This document shows, piece after piece, positions 7,834 through 15,373 of a stretch of DNA of 17,161 nt. The number at the start of each line of letters is the position of its first letter. Within the stretch, counting starts at the first letter, position 1. The position numbers and the translations under genes are program-made. Location: the NCBI GenBank assembly GCA_030621995.1, contig JAUXGP010000007.1, positions 1 through 17,161 on the forward strand, given 5' to 3'. This DNA is from Psychrilyobacter sp. Its GTDB lineage: Bacteria > Fusobacteriota > Fusobacteriia > Fusobacteriales > Fusobacteriaceae. Under the pieces are notes generated by a model. It was not told where the DNA came from. It worked only from the letters and a program-made list of their open reading frames with translations, and made no database searches.

Positions 7834-7862
7834 TTGATTTATTTTAATCTAAGGAGTAGAAT
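7834..7862 (+). promoter_or_regulatory. fdhF: Promoter of fdhF-hydA
   Basis: TTGATT (7834-7839) and TAGAAT (7857-7862) are separated by exactly 17 bases. The predicted leader is about 74 bases and ends in the AGGAGGA binding site at 7927-7933, before the ATG at 7943. Confidence 0.6.
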
Positions 7863-7942
7863 TGTTTCGGTAAATGTGAAATTTTTAAGTAGCGAAGGGC
7901 AAATAAAATTATTTTTTAAATTTTGTAGGAGGATAACTTAAG

Positions 7943-10615
7943 ATGGTTACGATAAAGATCAATGGCAGAGAGGTAGAAACTTCAAAAGACATCACTATCT
8001 GTCAGGCAGCAGAAACAGCAGGACAGATCATACCTACTTTCTGTTATGATGAAAGGTTTGAGGTGGAGGATAAGTGCGGAATATGTGTAGTGGAATGTAA
8101 CGGTGAGATGGTCAAGGGATGCTCTGTGAAAGTAGAGGAGGGTTTGGATATAAAAACCCATACTCTGGAAGTGATAGAAAAGAGAAGAGAGATATTAGAA
8201 GCGATAATCGTAGATCACCCGCTGGACTGTCTGGTATGTAAAAAATCAGGCCATTGCAAACTACAAGATTATTGCTATGAATATGGGGTAGAACAAAAAC
8301 ATAATAAATGCAGGGAAGACCTTCCCATAGACAGGAGTAATCCTTTTTATGATCTGGATCCTAATAAGTGCATCTCCTGCGGGAAATGTGTGGAAGTATG
8401 TAAAACATTGCAGTGTAATGATGTACTGGCTCTGGACAGTGAAAGTAAAAAAGTAAAGGTAGCTGGAAATACAATAACGGATAATTCTGACTGTGTATTT
8501 TGCGGGAATTGTGTAAGTGTCTGTCCTGTAGGGGCACTTCAGGCTAAAGAAAAGACTAAATATAGAAATTGGGAGATAAAAAAAACACAGACAACATGCT
8601 CATACTGTGGAGTAGGATGTCAGCTTGAGCTGATTACCAAGAACAATAAGGTGGTAGGAGTAGAACCTGTACTGGCCAGTCCAAATGACGGATTGCTCTG
8701 TGTAAAGGGAAAATTTGGATATAAATTTATAGATCATCCAGACAGATTAAAAACTCCATTGATCAAAGAGAATGGTGAATTTAGAGAGGCTACCTGGAAG
8801 GAAGCCTATGAACTATTCGTATCCAAGGCAAATAATATAAAAAATAAATTTGGCTCGGATGCACTTGGAGGATTAGCTTCTGCAAGATGTACCAATGAAG
8901 ATAATTTTTTATTTCAAAAACTTATGAGGGTGGCCATCGGCACCAATAATATAGATCATTGTGCCCGTCTCTGACATGCTGCAACAGTTGCAGGTCTTGC
9001 AACTACATTAGGAAGCGGAGCTATGACAAATAGTATCCATGAGACAGAAGATTCGGATTTAATATTTGTAATCGGGTCAAATCCAAGGGAAAATCATCCT
9101 GTAATAGGAGCTAAGATAAAACAAGCAAAAAGAAATGGATCTAAAGTAATATTGGCTGATCCGAGGGAAATAGATTTATCGGAAGACGCAGAAGTATATA
9201 TGCAGGTAAATGTAGGAGCCAATATAGCCCTTATAAACGGAATGATCCATGCAATAATAGCAGAAGATTTAGTGAATAAAGATTATATTGCAAACCATAC
9301 TGAAGGGTATGAAGAATTAAAGGAAATGGTAAAAAAATATACTCCGGAAATGGCTTCAGAGATATGTGGAGTAGCTCCTGAAAAAATAGTAGAAGCTGCC
9401 AGGTTATATGCGACAAGCAAGGCTTCTTCAATCTATTATGCCATGGGGATAACTCAATTTAAATCAGGTACCAATGGTGTAATCGCATTATCAAATTTAG
9501 CCTTAATAACAGGTCAAATTGGAAGACCCGGTACAGGGATCAACCCGTTGAGGGGTCAGAATAATGTACAGGGGTCATGTGATATGGGGGCATTCCCGGA
9601 TACACTCCCCGGATATAAGAGTATTAAAGATGAAAAATTCAGAAAATTATATAGAGAAGAATGGGGGGTTGAGTTACCTTCAAAAGTAGGGTTAACTATA
9701 ACACAAATTATGGATGCGGCTCATCATAAGGATCTAAAATTCTTATTTATCATGGGTGAAAATCCAGTTGTATCCGACCCGGATACAACCCATATCATTC
9801 AGTCACTAAAATCTTTAGATTTCTTGGTAGTTCAGGATATCTTTATGACAGAAACGACTAAATATGCTGATCTTATTTTACCGGCATTATCGTTTGCTGA
9901 AAAAGATGGGACATTCACGAATACCGAAAGAAAGGTACAAAGAGTAAGAAGTGCTATAAAAGGGCAGGGGGAAGCCAAGGCTGACTGGCTGATATTTATG
10001 GAACTTATGAATGAATTCGGATATGATGTTCACTATGACAGCCCGGCAGATATAATGGATGAAATGGCTAGGTTGATACCACAATATGCAGGGATATCTT
10101 ATGACAGGATAGAAAAAGAAGGATTACAGTGGCCTGTAAAGGATAAAAATCATCCTGGAACACCTATCCTTCATGTAGACGGACCTATGAGAGGTAAGGG
10201 ATTAATAGTTCCTGTAGAATATGATCTGCCGGCAGAGATTGTAGATGAAAAATACCCGTATGTGTTGACTAATGGTAGAAATCTATATCATTATCATACC
10301 AGAACTATGACTGCAAAAACAGAAGGACTCCATAAAAAATCACCGGAATCTTACTTGGAGATAAATCCGCTGACTTGTAAGGAAATAGGAGTGAAAGACG
10401 GGGATATGGTAACTGTAACGTCCAGGAGAGGATCTATTCAGACCAAGGTAGTTGAAACTAAGAAAATCTTAAAAGGTACTGTATTTATGCCTTTCCATTT
10501 TGCTGAAGGATCGGCCAATATGCTGACAGGAACAGAGGCTTTAGATATAAAATCTGGAGAACCGGAATTAAAACTAGTAACTGTATCTATAGAAAAATAT
10601 GAGGTGAAAAAATAA
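7943..10615 (+). CDS. fdhF: Selenocysteine-containing formate dehydrogenase with NuoG-like N-terminal iron-sulfur domains
   Basis: This 890-residue protein catalyses formate/CO2 interconversion at a bis-MGD Mo or W site. TGA at 8972-8974 is read as selenocysteine 344: the frame continues without a break, the context CARL-Sec-HAATVAGL matches E. coli FdhF (CARV-Sec-HGPSVAGL), and a SECIS hairpin follows. Domains in order: a [2Fe-2S] domain (Cys34, 45, 48, 60); a His-Cys [4Fe-4S] site (His92, Cys96, 99, 105); two ferredoxin clusters (Cys143, 146, 149, 153 and Cys184, 187, 190, 194); then the molybdopterin oxidoreductase part with a [4Fe-4S] site (Cys219, 222, 226, 253). The PLRGQNNVQGSCDMGAFPD stretch and a C-terminal molybdopterin-dinucleotide domain follow. 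The first 200 residues resemble those of HydA. The stop overlaps the hydA start as TAATG, suggesting coupled translation and a joint complex (inference). Confidence 0.96.
8972..9004 (+). promoter_or_regulatory. fdhF: UGA selenocysteine codon and bacterial SECIS hairpin
   Basis: The TGA at 8972-8974 is followed 18 bases later by the loop GGTCT (8993-8997). The loop is closed by a perfect stem GTTGCA/TGCAAC (8987-8992 with 8998-9003), plus one more A-T pair. Both the GGUCU loop and the 18-base distance equal those I recall for the E. coli fdhF SECIS, which binds SelB. Confidence 0.9.
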
Positions 10616-12321
10616 TGGAAGTAAAAGTTATAATAAATCAAAAAAAATCTATATTTGATACAGAAAAAACTCTTTTAGAAAATATAAAGACCATGGGGAT
10701 AGAAATTCCGACCCTATGCTACCATGAGGATATCAGTTCCATAGGAGTATGCAAGGTTTGTTCGGTGGAAGTTCTGGGAAGGGGATTGATGACAAGCTGT
10801 GACAACTATCCTGAGGATGGAATGGAAATAATCACCCATTCAGAGGAAGTGGAGGAATTCAGAAAAAACAGGATAGAGGAAATCCTGAAAGATCATTCCA
10901 ATGACTGCCTGACATGTGAAAAGGCAATGGGAGACTGTGAACTGCAAAATATATCATATGAATATGGTGTGGAAAACAGAGGAGATGGAACCCGTGAAAA
11001 AGTTGCCATCGATTATTCTTCGGATGGATTTGTGAGGGATATGAATAAATGTATAGAGTGTCAGAGGTGTGTCAAAGTCTGTGATGAGATCCAGGGTATA
11101 GGAGTTTATTGTGTGAAAGAGGACGGATCTATCGGGATGACCCATGATACCCTGGCTGAAACTGACTGTATCTCATGCGGGCAGTGTGTAAAAATATGTC
11201 CTGTAGGAGCACTCTATGAAAAGATAGATTTAAAAACTTTAAACTACGACCTTAAAAATAAGAAAAAACATATAATTGTACAGATGGCTCCAGCTGTAAG
11301 GAATACTCTGGGGGAGGAATTTGGAATAACTCCGGGAACTGATATAAGTAAAAAAATGGTAGCCGCTCTAAAAGATTTGGGATTTGATAAAGTTTTCTCT
11401 ACAGATTTTAGTGCAGATGTGACTATTATGGAGGAGGGAACTGAATTTTTAGACAGATTTACAAATGGCGGAAAACTTCCTATGTTTACCTCGTGCTGTC
11501 CCGGATGGATAAACTATGCCGAGATCAACCATCCGGAATTTCTGGAGAATCTGTCATCCTGTAAATCTCCTCAGCAGATATTTGGAGCATTGTCTAAGAG
11601 TTATTATTCCAAAGTGTCGGGAGTGAAACCTTCCGATATATATTCTGTGTCGATTATGCCTTGTACGGCGAAAAAAGATGAAAACCTCAGAGAAACAATG
11701 TTGGATGACGAGAACAATAAAAATGTTGATATGGTAATAACCACAAGGGAACTGGCAAAGTTATTGAGATTGAATCAGATAGATTTGGCTGTCTATAAAA
11801 AAGAGGAAGAATTTGATCGGTTGCTGGGAGAGGGGACAGGGGCAGCCAGGATATTTGCTTCTACCGGGGGAGTTATGGAAGCGGCTCTGAGAACAGTTTC
11901 AGATGTCCTGGGTGAGACCACGCATTCATTGGAATATAAGGAGGTAAGGGGACTCCAGGGTGTAAGACAGGCATCTCTTATTTTGGCAGGAAAAGAAGTC
12001 AACGTTGCAGTGATAAATGGGATAAAAAATGCCACACCATTTTTAGAAGCTGTAAAAAAAGGAGAAGTGAAGGCTGACTTTGTGGAAGTTATGGCCTGTG
12101 TTGGAGGATGTTTAAATGGTGGAGGAGCACCTGCACCGGACAATATGAGAGTTGTAGCCGAAAGAAGAGTAGGTTTATATAGTTCGGATGAAAAATCTGC
12201 CTTTAGAAAATCACATGAAAATCTAGAGGTAAAAAAACTTTATGAGGATTTCTTGGGAAAACCGGGGGAACATAGGAGTCACCACCTGTTGCATACCCGT
12301 TATCAATCCAGAAATAAATAA
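10615..12321 (+). CDS. hydA: [FeFe] hydrogenase with NuoG-like N-terminal iron-sulfur domains
   Basis: This 568-residue enzyme interconverts H2 and protons plus electrons, probably in the cytoplasm since no signal peptide is seen. It has a [2Fe-2S] domain (Cys35, 46, 49, 62), a His-Cys [4Fe-4S] site (His94, Cys98, 101, 108) and two ferredoxin clusters (Cys146, 149, 152, 156 and Cys185, 188, 191, 195). The H-cluster domain carries all three signatures: TSCCPGW (292-298; Cys294 proton relay, Cys295 ligand), MPCTAKKDE (348-356) and EVMACVGGCLNGGG (491-504; Cys495 and Cys499). A small-subunit-like tail (GKPGEHRSHHLLHTRY) closes it. Length and architecture equal the clostridial CpI (M3) type. No hydB/hydC diaphorase, maturase or HycB-like gene is adjacent, so FdhF is the obvious partner. 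A terminator follows. Confidence 0.96.
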   Translation: MEVKVIINQKKSIFDTEKTLLENIKTMGIEIPTLCYHEDISSIGVCKVCSVEVLGRGLMTSCDNYPEDGMEIITHSEEVEEFRKNRIEEILKDHSNDCLTCEKAMGDCELQNISYEYGVENRGDGTREKVAIDYSSDGFVRDMNKCIECQRCVKVCDEIQGIGVYCVKEDGSIGMTHDTLAETDCISCGQCVKICPVGALYEKIDLKTLNYDLKNKKKHIIVQMAPAVRNTLGEEFGITPGTDISKKMVAALKDLGFDKVFSTDFSADVTIMEEGTEFLDRFTNGGKLPMFTSCCPGWINYAEINHPEFLENLSSCKSPQQIFGALSKSYYSKVSGVKPSDIYSVSIMPCTAKKDENLRETMLDDENNKNVDMVITTRELAKLLRLNQIDLAVYKKEEEFDRLLGEGTGAARIFASTGGVMEAALRTVSDVLGETTHSLEYKEVRGLQGVRQASLILAGKEVNVAVINGIKNATPFLEAVKKGEVKADFVEVMACVGGCLNGGGAPAPDNMRVVAERRVGLYSSDEKSAFRKSHENLEVKKLYEDFLGKPGEHRSHHLLHTRYQSRNK

Positions 12322-12345
12322 GTGTAGAGCCGGGAAAGAGTAAAT

Positions 12346-12382
12346 AAAAAGGTATATATTATTTTTTAATATATACCTTTTT
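12346..12382. terminator. Bidirectional terminator between hydA and mobA
   Basis: A perfect 16-bp stem (12346-12361 with 12367-12382) has a 5-base loop, with A-rich and T-rich flanks. It serves the convergent genes. The last codons of mobA lie inside its right arm. Confidence 0.9.
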
Positions 12383-12926
12383 TTAACTCCTCATATTCTT
12401 CCGGGGTATTTACATTTATAAACAACTTATCATCATCTATCTCTACAAATTTAACCTTGGCTTTCTTTATGGGAATCATTATTTTTAAATCGTTGTTATC
12501 TATGGATTCTGCAATATATTTAAGAATACTTATATTATAGAGAGCACAGAGAGGTTGAGGTCGATCCTTATAGATTGGGATTACAGCATCATAATTATTT
12601 AATTCATTATAGAAATTCAGGATTTTTTCTTTGTTTAAAAATGGCATATCACAAGCCGCAATGAAGCAGCTGTCGTTGATGGCTGAAAGAGCGGTATAAA
12701 TTCCTCCTAAGGGTCCCTTGTCCCTTATAAGGTCTTCAAAGGTTTCAACTTGATATTCTTTGTATAAATTTTTTTGATTGGATATTATGACTGTTTTATC
12801 GAAATCATTGAATTCTTCTAAGATTCTTTGGAAGAAATATTTATCCTGAAACTTTAGAAAAGATTTGGTAAACCCGCCCATTCGAGAATTTTTTCCCCCT
12901 GCAAGAAGAGCAATATTTTTTTTCAT
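12366..12926 (-). CDS. mobA: Molybdenum cofactor guanylyltransferase MobA
   Basis: MobA joins GMP from GTP to molybdopterin, making the guanine-dinucleotide cofactor that FdhF-type enzymes need. This 186-residue Rossmann-like nucleotidyltransferase shows the family motifs in order: LAGGKNSRMGGFTK (8-21, nucleotide and phosphate binding), RDKGPLGGIYTAL (68-80), AACDMPFL (90-97, with Asp93 as the likely metal ligand), QPLCALYN, and a final NVNTPEEY. Length is typical. The ATG at 12926 has an AGGAG site 9 bases upstream. No mobB or moe/moa gene is adjacent. The position next to fdhF-hydA, together with fdhD and tupA, forms a formate dehydrogenase maturation group. Its last residues (GIY) are encoded within the shared terminator stem. 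Confidence 0.92.
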   Translation of the reverse strand: MKKNIALLAGGKNSRMGGFTKSFLKFQDKYFFQRILEEFNDFDKTVIISNQKNLYKEYQVETFEDLIRDKGPLGGIYTALSAINDSCFIAACDMPFLNKEKILNFYNELNNYDAVIPIYKDRPQPLCALYNISILKYIAESIDNNDLKIMIPIKKAKVKFVEIDDDKLFINVNTPEEYEELKKGIY

Positions 12927-12996
12927 GACTAAAAACTCCTGAATTATATATTTTATACTTTTCTATAATATCATATGGAGTTTTAAACTTACATAA

Positions 12997-13794
12997 TTAT
13001 TTATTGAAATTAAATTTTCCGTTTTTATTCTTTCTTTCATTTTCAGGTGTTATAGTTTCCATAACATCCCAATGTTCGGCGATTTTACCATTTTCAATAC
13101 GGAATAAATCATAATATGATGTGGGATTTCCTGCAAAATCTCCTTCACTTATGGATAAAACAAAGTACCTTCCCCTAATATAATATGATTTTCAGTATAT
13201 GACATTACAATACCATGTTTACCCATTTCTTCCATTGCTTTTCCTAGACCAGATAATCCATCAGAGATATTAGAATTATGTTGGATATAATTATCTCCAT
13301 CAAAATATTGACCTAATTTATTATATTCTCCATCTATAAGAATTGTTTGAACAAAGTCTTTTACAATTTTTTTATTTTCTATTGTTTTGTCTAAATCTGT
13401 AATGTTTGTTATCCCATCTGTCTGGGTATGATCACTTGGATTTACGGGCATTTTAACAGCCAGGTTATCCCAGTGCTCTACAATTAATCCATTTTCAAAT
13501 CTTAAAACATCGAATCCTACTTTTGGACCAAAAAAATCATATTCACTCTGTGTAAAAACATAATCATTATCCTCAAATGCTCTGATAACATTTACTTTAA
13601 ATCCTTCTTTTGGTTTATTTGAAAGTAAAGCACCAAATCCTGCTAAACCATCGGCGATTCCTAAATTATGCTGGATATATTTTTCGGCACTGATATATCC
13701 TACGGGATTTTGATCTCCAGTTTCAATACTGTTTAATAACTCAACAACTTTTACTTTATTTGATTTGATTTTAGTAATTTTATTTCCTTTTCAT
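12997..13794 (-). pseudogene. Decayed copy of the two-domain SnoaL/NTF2-like lipoprotein gene
   Basis: Translated with corrections, this region matches the intact gene at 14433-15266 along both SnoaL-like domains. Two lesions are visible. At the 5' end about 60 bases encoding the signal peptide and lipobox are missing, and the ATG at 13792-13794 runs into TAA after four codons. Near 13155-13163 one base appears lost after the TENH-ILGEG region, giving a TAA at 13149-13151; beyond it the shifted frame again encodes SYYDLFRIENGKIAEHWDV and a KNKNGKFNFNK end. An open stretch at 13149-13451 survives but is only an internal fragment. The first domain carries a four-residue insertion relative to the intact copy. 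It is very unlikely to make an exported lipoprotein. Confidence 0.85.
13464..13785. repeat. Nearly identical duplicated segment (copy 1; copy 2 at 14889-15198)
   Basis: These bases encode the first SnoaL-like domain of the pseudogene and align with 14889-15198 with only scattered differences, apart from one 12-base insertion. Homology weakens sharply below about 13464, where only protein similarity remains. Confidence 0.8.
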
Positions 13795-13906
13795 ATTTTC
13801 ACTCCTCATTTTATGAAAGTTTTACATTGATTTTTAGAATTTACACAAAACTTACAGCAGCTCCTATGATTCTTTAAATAACTTGCTACCCCATCGTTTT
13901 AAATTG

Positions 13907-14104
13907 CTAAAATGGAGAAGACAGTTCAATTGCACCTACTGGACATACTGAAATACAGTCACCACAATCATCACATCTATTAGATCTTACACGATAAGGA
14001 TTCCCTTTTTCGATTGCTTTAAAACTACATTTTTTATAGCATTTTCCACATTTTCCACATTTCCCTGTTATTTTTGGACCAGCTTCATTAAAAGTCATTT
14101 CCAT
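13907..14104 (-). CDS. Small 2x[4Fe-4S] ferredoxin
   Basis: This 65-residue protein has two complete CxxCxxCxxxC cluster motifs: Cys16, 19, 22, 26 and Cys44, 47, 50, 54, the second ending in CPVGAIE. It would carry electrons in the cytoplasm. Its whole length resembles the C-terminal 50-60 residues of the split-barrel protein at 15374-16039 (shared KCSFKAI and CGDCI-VCPV patterns). It is therefore probably a detached copy of that domain from the same duplication as the neighbouring pseudogene. Unlike the pseudogene, its frame is intact and it has a good GAGGAGG site about ten bases before the ATG, so it may be expressed. Its partner is unknown. Confidence 0.72.
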   Translation of the reverse strand: MEMTFNEAGPKITGKCGKCGKCYKKCSFKAIEKGNPYRVRSNRCDDCGDCISVCPVGAIELSSPF

Positions 14105-14383
14105 ATTTTTATGTCCTCCTCGTATCTATTATAATAGATTTCAATTTAAAACTACTCATGTTCTAGTAATTTCTTTAATTTTTTCATTATTCCAAAATAT
14201 CGCATAATCATTAATCAATATTAGTAAATGGATAAAACTTTAGATCCATTCCTCTATGCAGAGTCTCTATTTGTTCCTTTAATTAAGCCATTATAGACAA
14301 TAAGAGAATAATCATTATTCCCCTTAAAAATACTTTTTTTATTCAAATCTTCTTACCAAATAATTTATAATTGTTTTATAAAA
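14105..14383. other. Non-coding gap upstream of the ferredoxin
   Basis: I found no gene and no recognisable remnant of the flavin domain in this gap. It holds TATAAT boxes on the minus strand at 14128-14133 and 14290-14295 and the palindrome at 14306-14320. Its right edge meets the terminator at 14384-14422. Confidence 0.6.
14290..14320 (-). promoter_or_regulatory. Possible promoter with a Fur-family-like palindrome
   Basis: GAATAAT-C-ATTATTC (14306-14320) is a perfect 7-1-7 palindrome whose inner ten bases equal those of Fur/PerR boxes. It overlaps the place expected for the -35 of a minus-strand promoter with TATAAT at 14290-14295. The ferredoxin gene would then have a leader of about 180 bases. 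Confidence 0.3.
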
Positions 14384-14422
14384 AAAAATGTAAATACTCA
14401 GTTAAGAAGTATTTACATTTTT
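14384..14422 (-). terminator. Terminator after the SnoaL-like lipoprotein gene
   Basis: A perfect 15-bp stem (14384-14398 with 14408-14422) has a 9-base loop. On the minus strand the stem runs on into further T residues. It begins about ten bases after the stop codon. Confidence 0.88.
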
Positions 14423-14432
14423 ATAGCCCTAC

Positions 14433-15266
14433 CTAAAATTTACCGTTATCGTTAGCCCACTTGTCTTTTGATGGAATCTTTTCTATTACATCCCAATGTT
14501 CAACGATTTTTCCACCTTCCACTCTGAATAGATCATAGAAAGAAACGTGATTTCCTGTATGTTGACCCTCACTCATTGCTAAAACAAAGTTCCCTTCTCC
14601 AAGAATTTTATGGTTCTCAGTAAAAACCATTGTCATCCCTGCTTCAGCCATACTTTTTCTAGCTGCAGCTACACCGTCAAGACCATCTGCTACATTTGTG
14701 TTATGCTGAATATATTTTTTTGTACTGATATAGTCAGTAATCTTAGCAGGATTTTCACCCATTAAAACATCTTTTATAAAATTCTTTATCAGTGTTTTAT
14801 TTTCTTTTGTTCTATCTAAATCTGTTACTTCTGTTGCACCATCAAGTTGAGTATGTCCACTCGGATTAGGACCTTTTTTCTCTCCTAAGTTATCCCAATG
14901 CTCTACAATTAATCCATCTTCAAATCTAAAAACATCAAATCCTACTTTTGGACCAAAAAAATCATATTCACTCTGTGTAAAAACATAATCACCATCTTCA
15001 AATGCTCTGATGACCTTTACTTTAAATCCTTCTTTTGGTTTAGCACCGAATCTTGCCAAACCGTCGGCAATTCCTAAATTATGCTGGATATATTTATCGG
15101 TATTGATATATCCTACGGGATTTTGATCTCCAGTTTCAATGCTGTTTAACAATTCAATAACTTTTGCTTTATTGGATTTTATTTTAGTGAGTTCATTTAC
15201 TTTTCTTTTTCCCCCGCAGGCAATAAATAAACCGATTAACACGATACATAAAATAATTTTTTTCAT
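14433..15266 (-). CDS. Two-domain SnoaL/NTF2-like lipoprotein
   Basis: This 277-residue protein has a lipoprotein signal peptide (MKKIILCIVLIGLFIAC; Cys17 as lipidation site) and two tandem SnoaL-like (NTF2-fold) domains at about 25-130 and 150-277. Each repeats KYIQHN, then ADGL, a middle FTQSEYDFF or VFTENH strand, and a closing IVEHWD. The last stretch, WANDNGKF, recalls the COG4922 group of predicted SnoaL-like proteins. These folds often bind small hydrophobic ligands; no catalytic role can be assigned. I chose the ATG at 15266 over 15281 because AGGAGTG lies between them and the signal peptide then begins MKK. It lies 107 bases downstream of the split-barrel protein and has its own likely promoter. 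A damaged paralogue lies downstream. Confidence 0.85.
   Translation of the reverse strand: MKKIILCIVLIGLFIACGGKRKVNELTKIKSNKAKVIELLNSIETGDQNPVGYINTDKYIQHNLGIADGLARFGAKPKEGFKVKVIRAFEDGDYVFTQSEYDFFGPKVGFDVFRFEDGLIVEHWDNLGEKKGPNPSGHTQLDGATEVTDLDRTKENKTLIKNFIKDVLMGENPAKITDYISTKKYIQHNTNVADGLDGVAAARKSMAEAGMTMVFTENHKILGEGNFVLAMSEGQHTGNHVSFYDLFRVEGGKIVEHWDVIEKIPSKDKWANDNGKF
14889..15198. repeat. Nearly identical duplicated segment (copy 2; copy 1 at 13464-13785)
   Basis: This is the part of the intact lipoprotein gene that encodes its first SnoaL-like domain. It is the high-identity partner of the pseudogene segment, in the same orientation and about 1.4 kb away. Confidence 0.8.
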
Positions 15267-15297
15267 ATTTTCACTCCTCATATAAATTTATTGGAAA

Positions 15298-15325
15298 ATT
15301 ATAAAGAACTTTATAAGTACTGTAA
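15298..15325 (-). promoter_or_regulatory. Promoter of the SnoaL-like lipoprotein gene
   Basis: On the minus strand, TTACAG (15320-15325) and TATAAT (15298-15303) are separated by 16 bases. The ATG follows about 30 bases downstream. Confidence 0.6.
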
Positions 15326-15345
15326 TAATTTCCGCTCTGAACACT

Positions 15346-15362
15346 TCGTTAATCTTTAACAA
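15346..15362. promoter_or_regulatory. Inverted repeat upstream of the lipoprotein promoter
   Basis: TCGTTAA and TTAACAA form a near-perfect inverted repeat with a 3-base centre, about 20 bases upstream of the -35. No T tract follows, so an operator is more likely than a terminator. The regulator is unknown. Confidence 0.35.
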
Positions 15363-15373
15363 TTTAAAAATAT

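Noticed and set aside
7863..7942. A Moco or Tuco riboswitch in the fdhF leader
   Set aside because: The predicted leader is only about 74 bases and I see no conserved multi-stem architecture; a covariance-model search would decide.
9023..10615. A separate molybdopterin oxidoreductase gene starting at the ATG at 9023
   Set aside because: It is the continuation of fdhF after the selenocysteine TGA: same frame, no binding site for the ATG, and homology runs unbroken across the TGA.
13149..13451. A small intact 100-residue gene
   Set aside because: It is an internal piece of the SnoaL-like pseudogene; homology extends on both sides of it.
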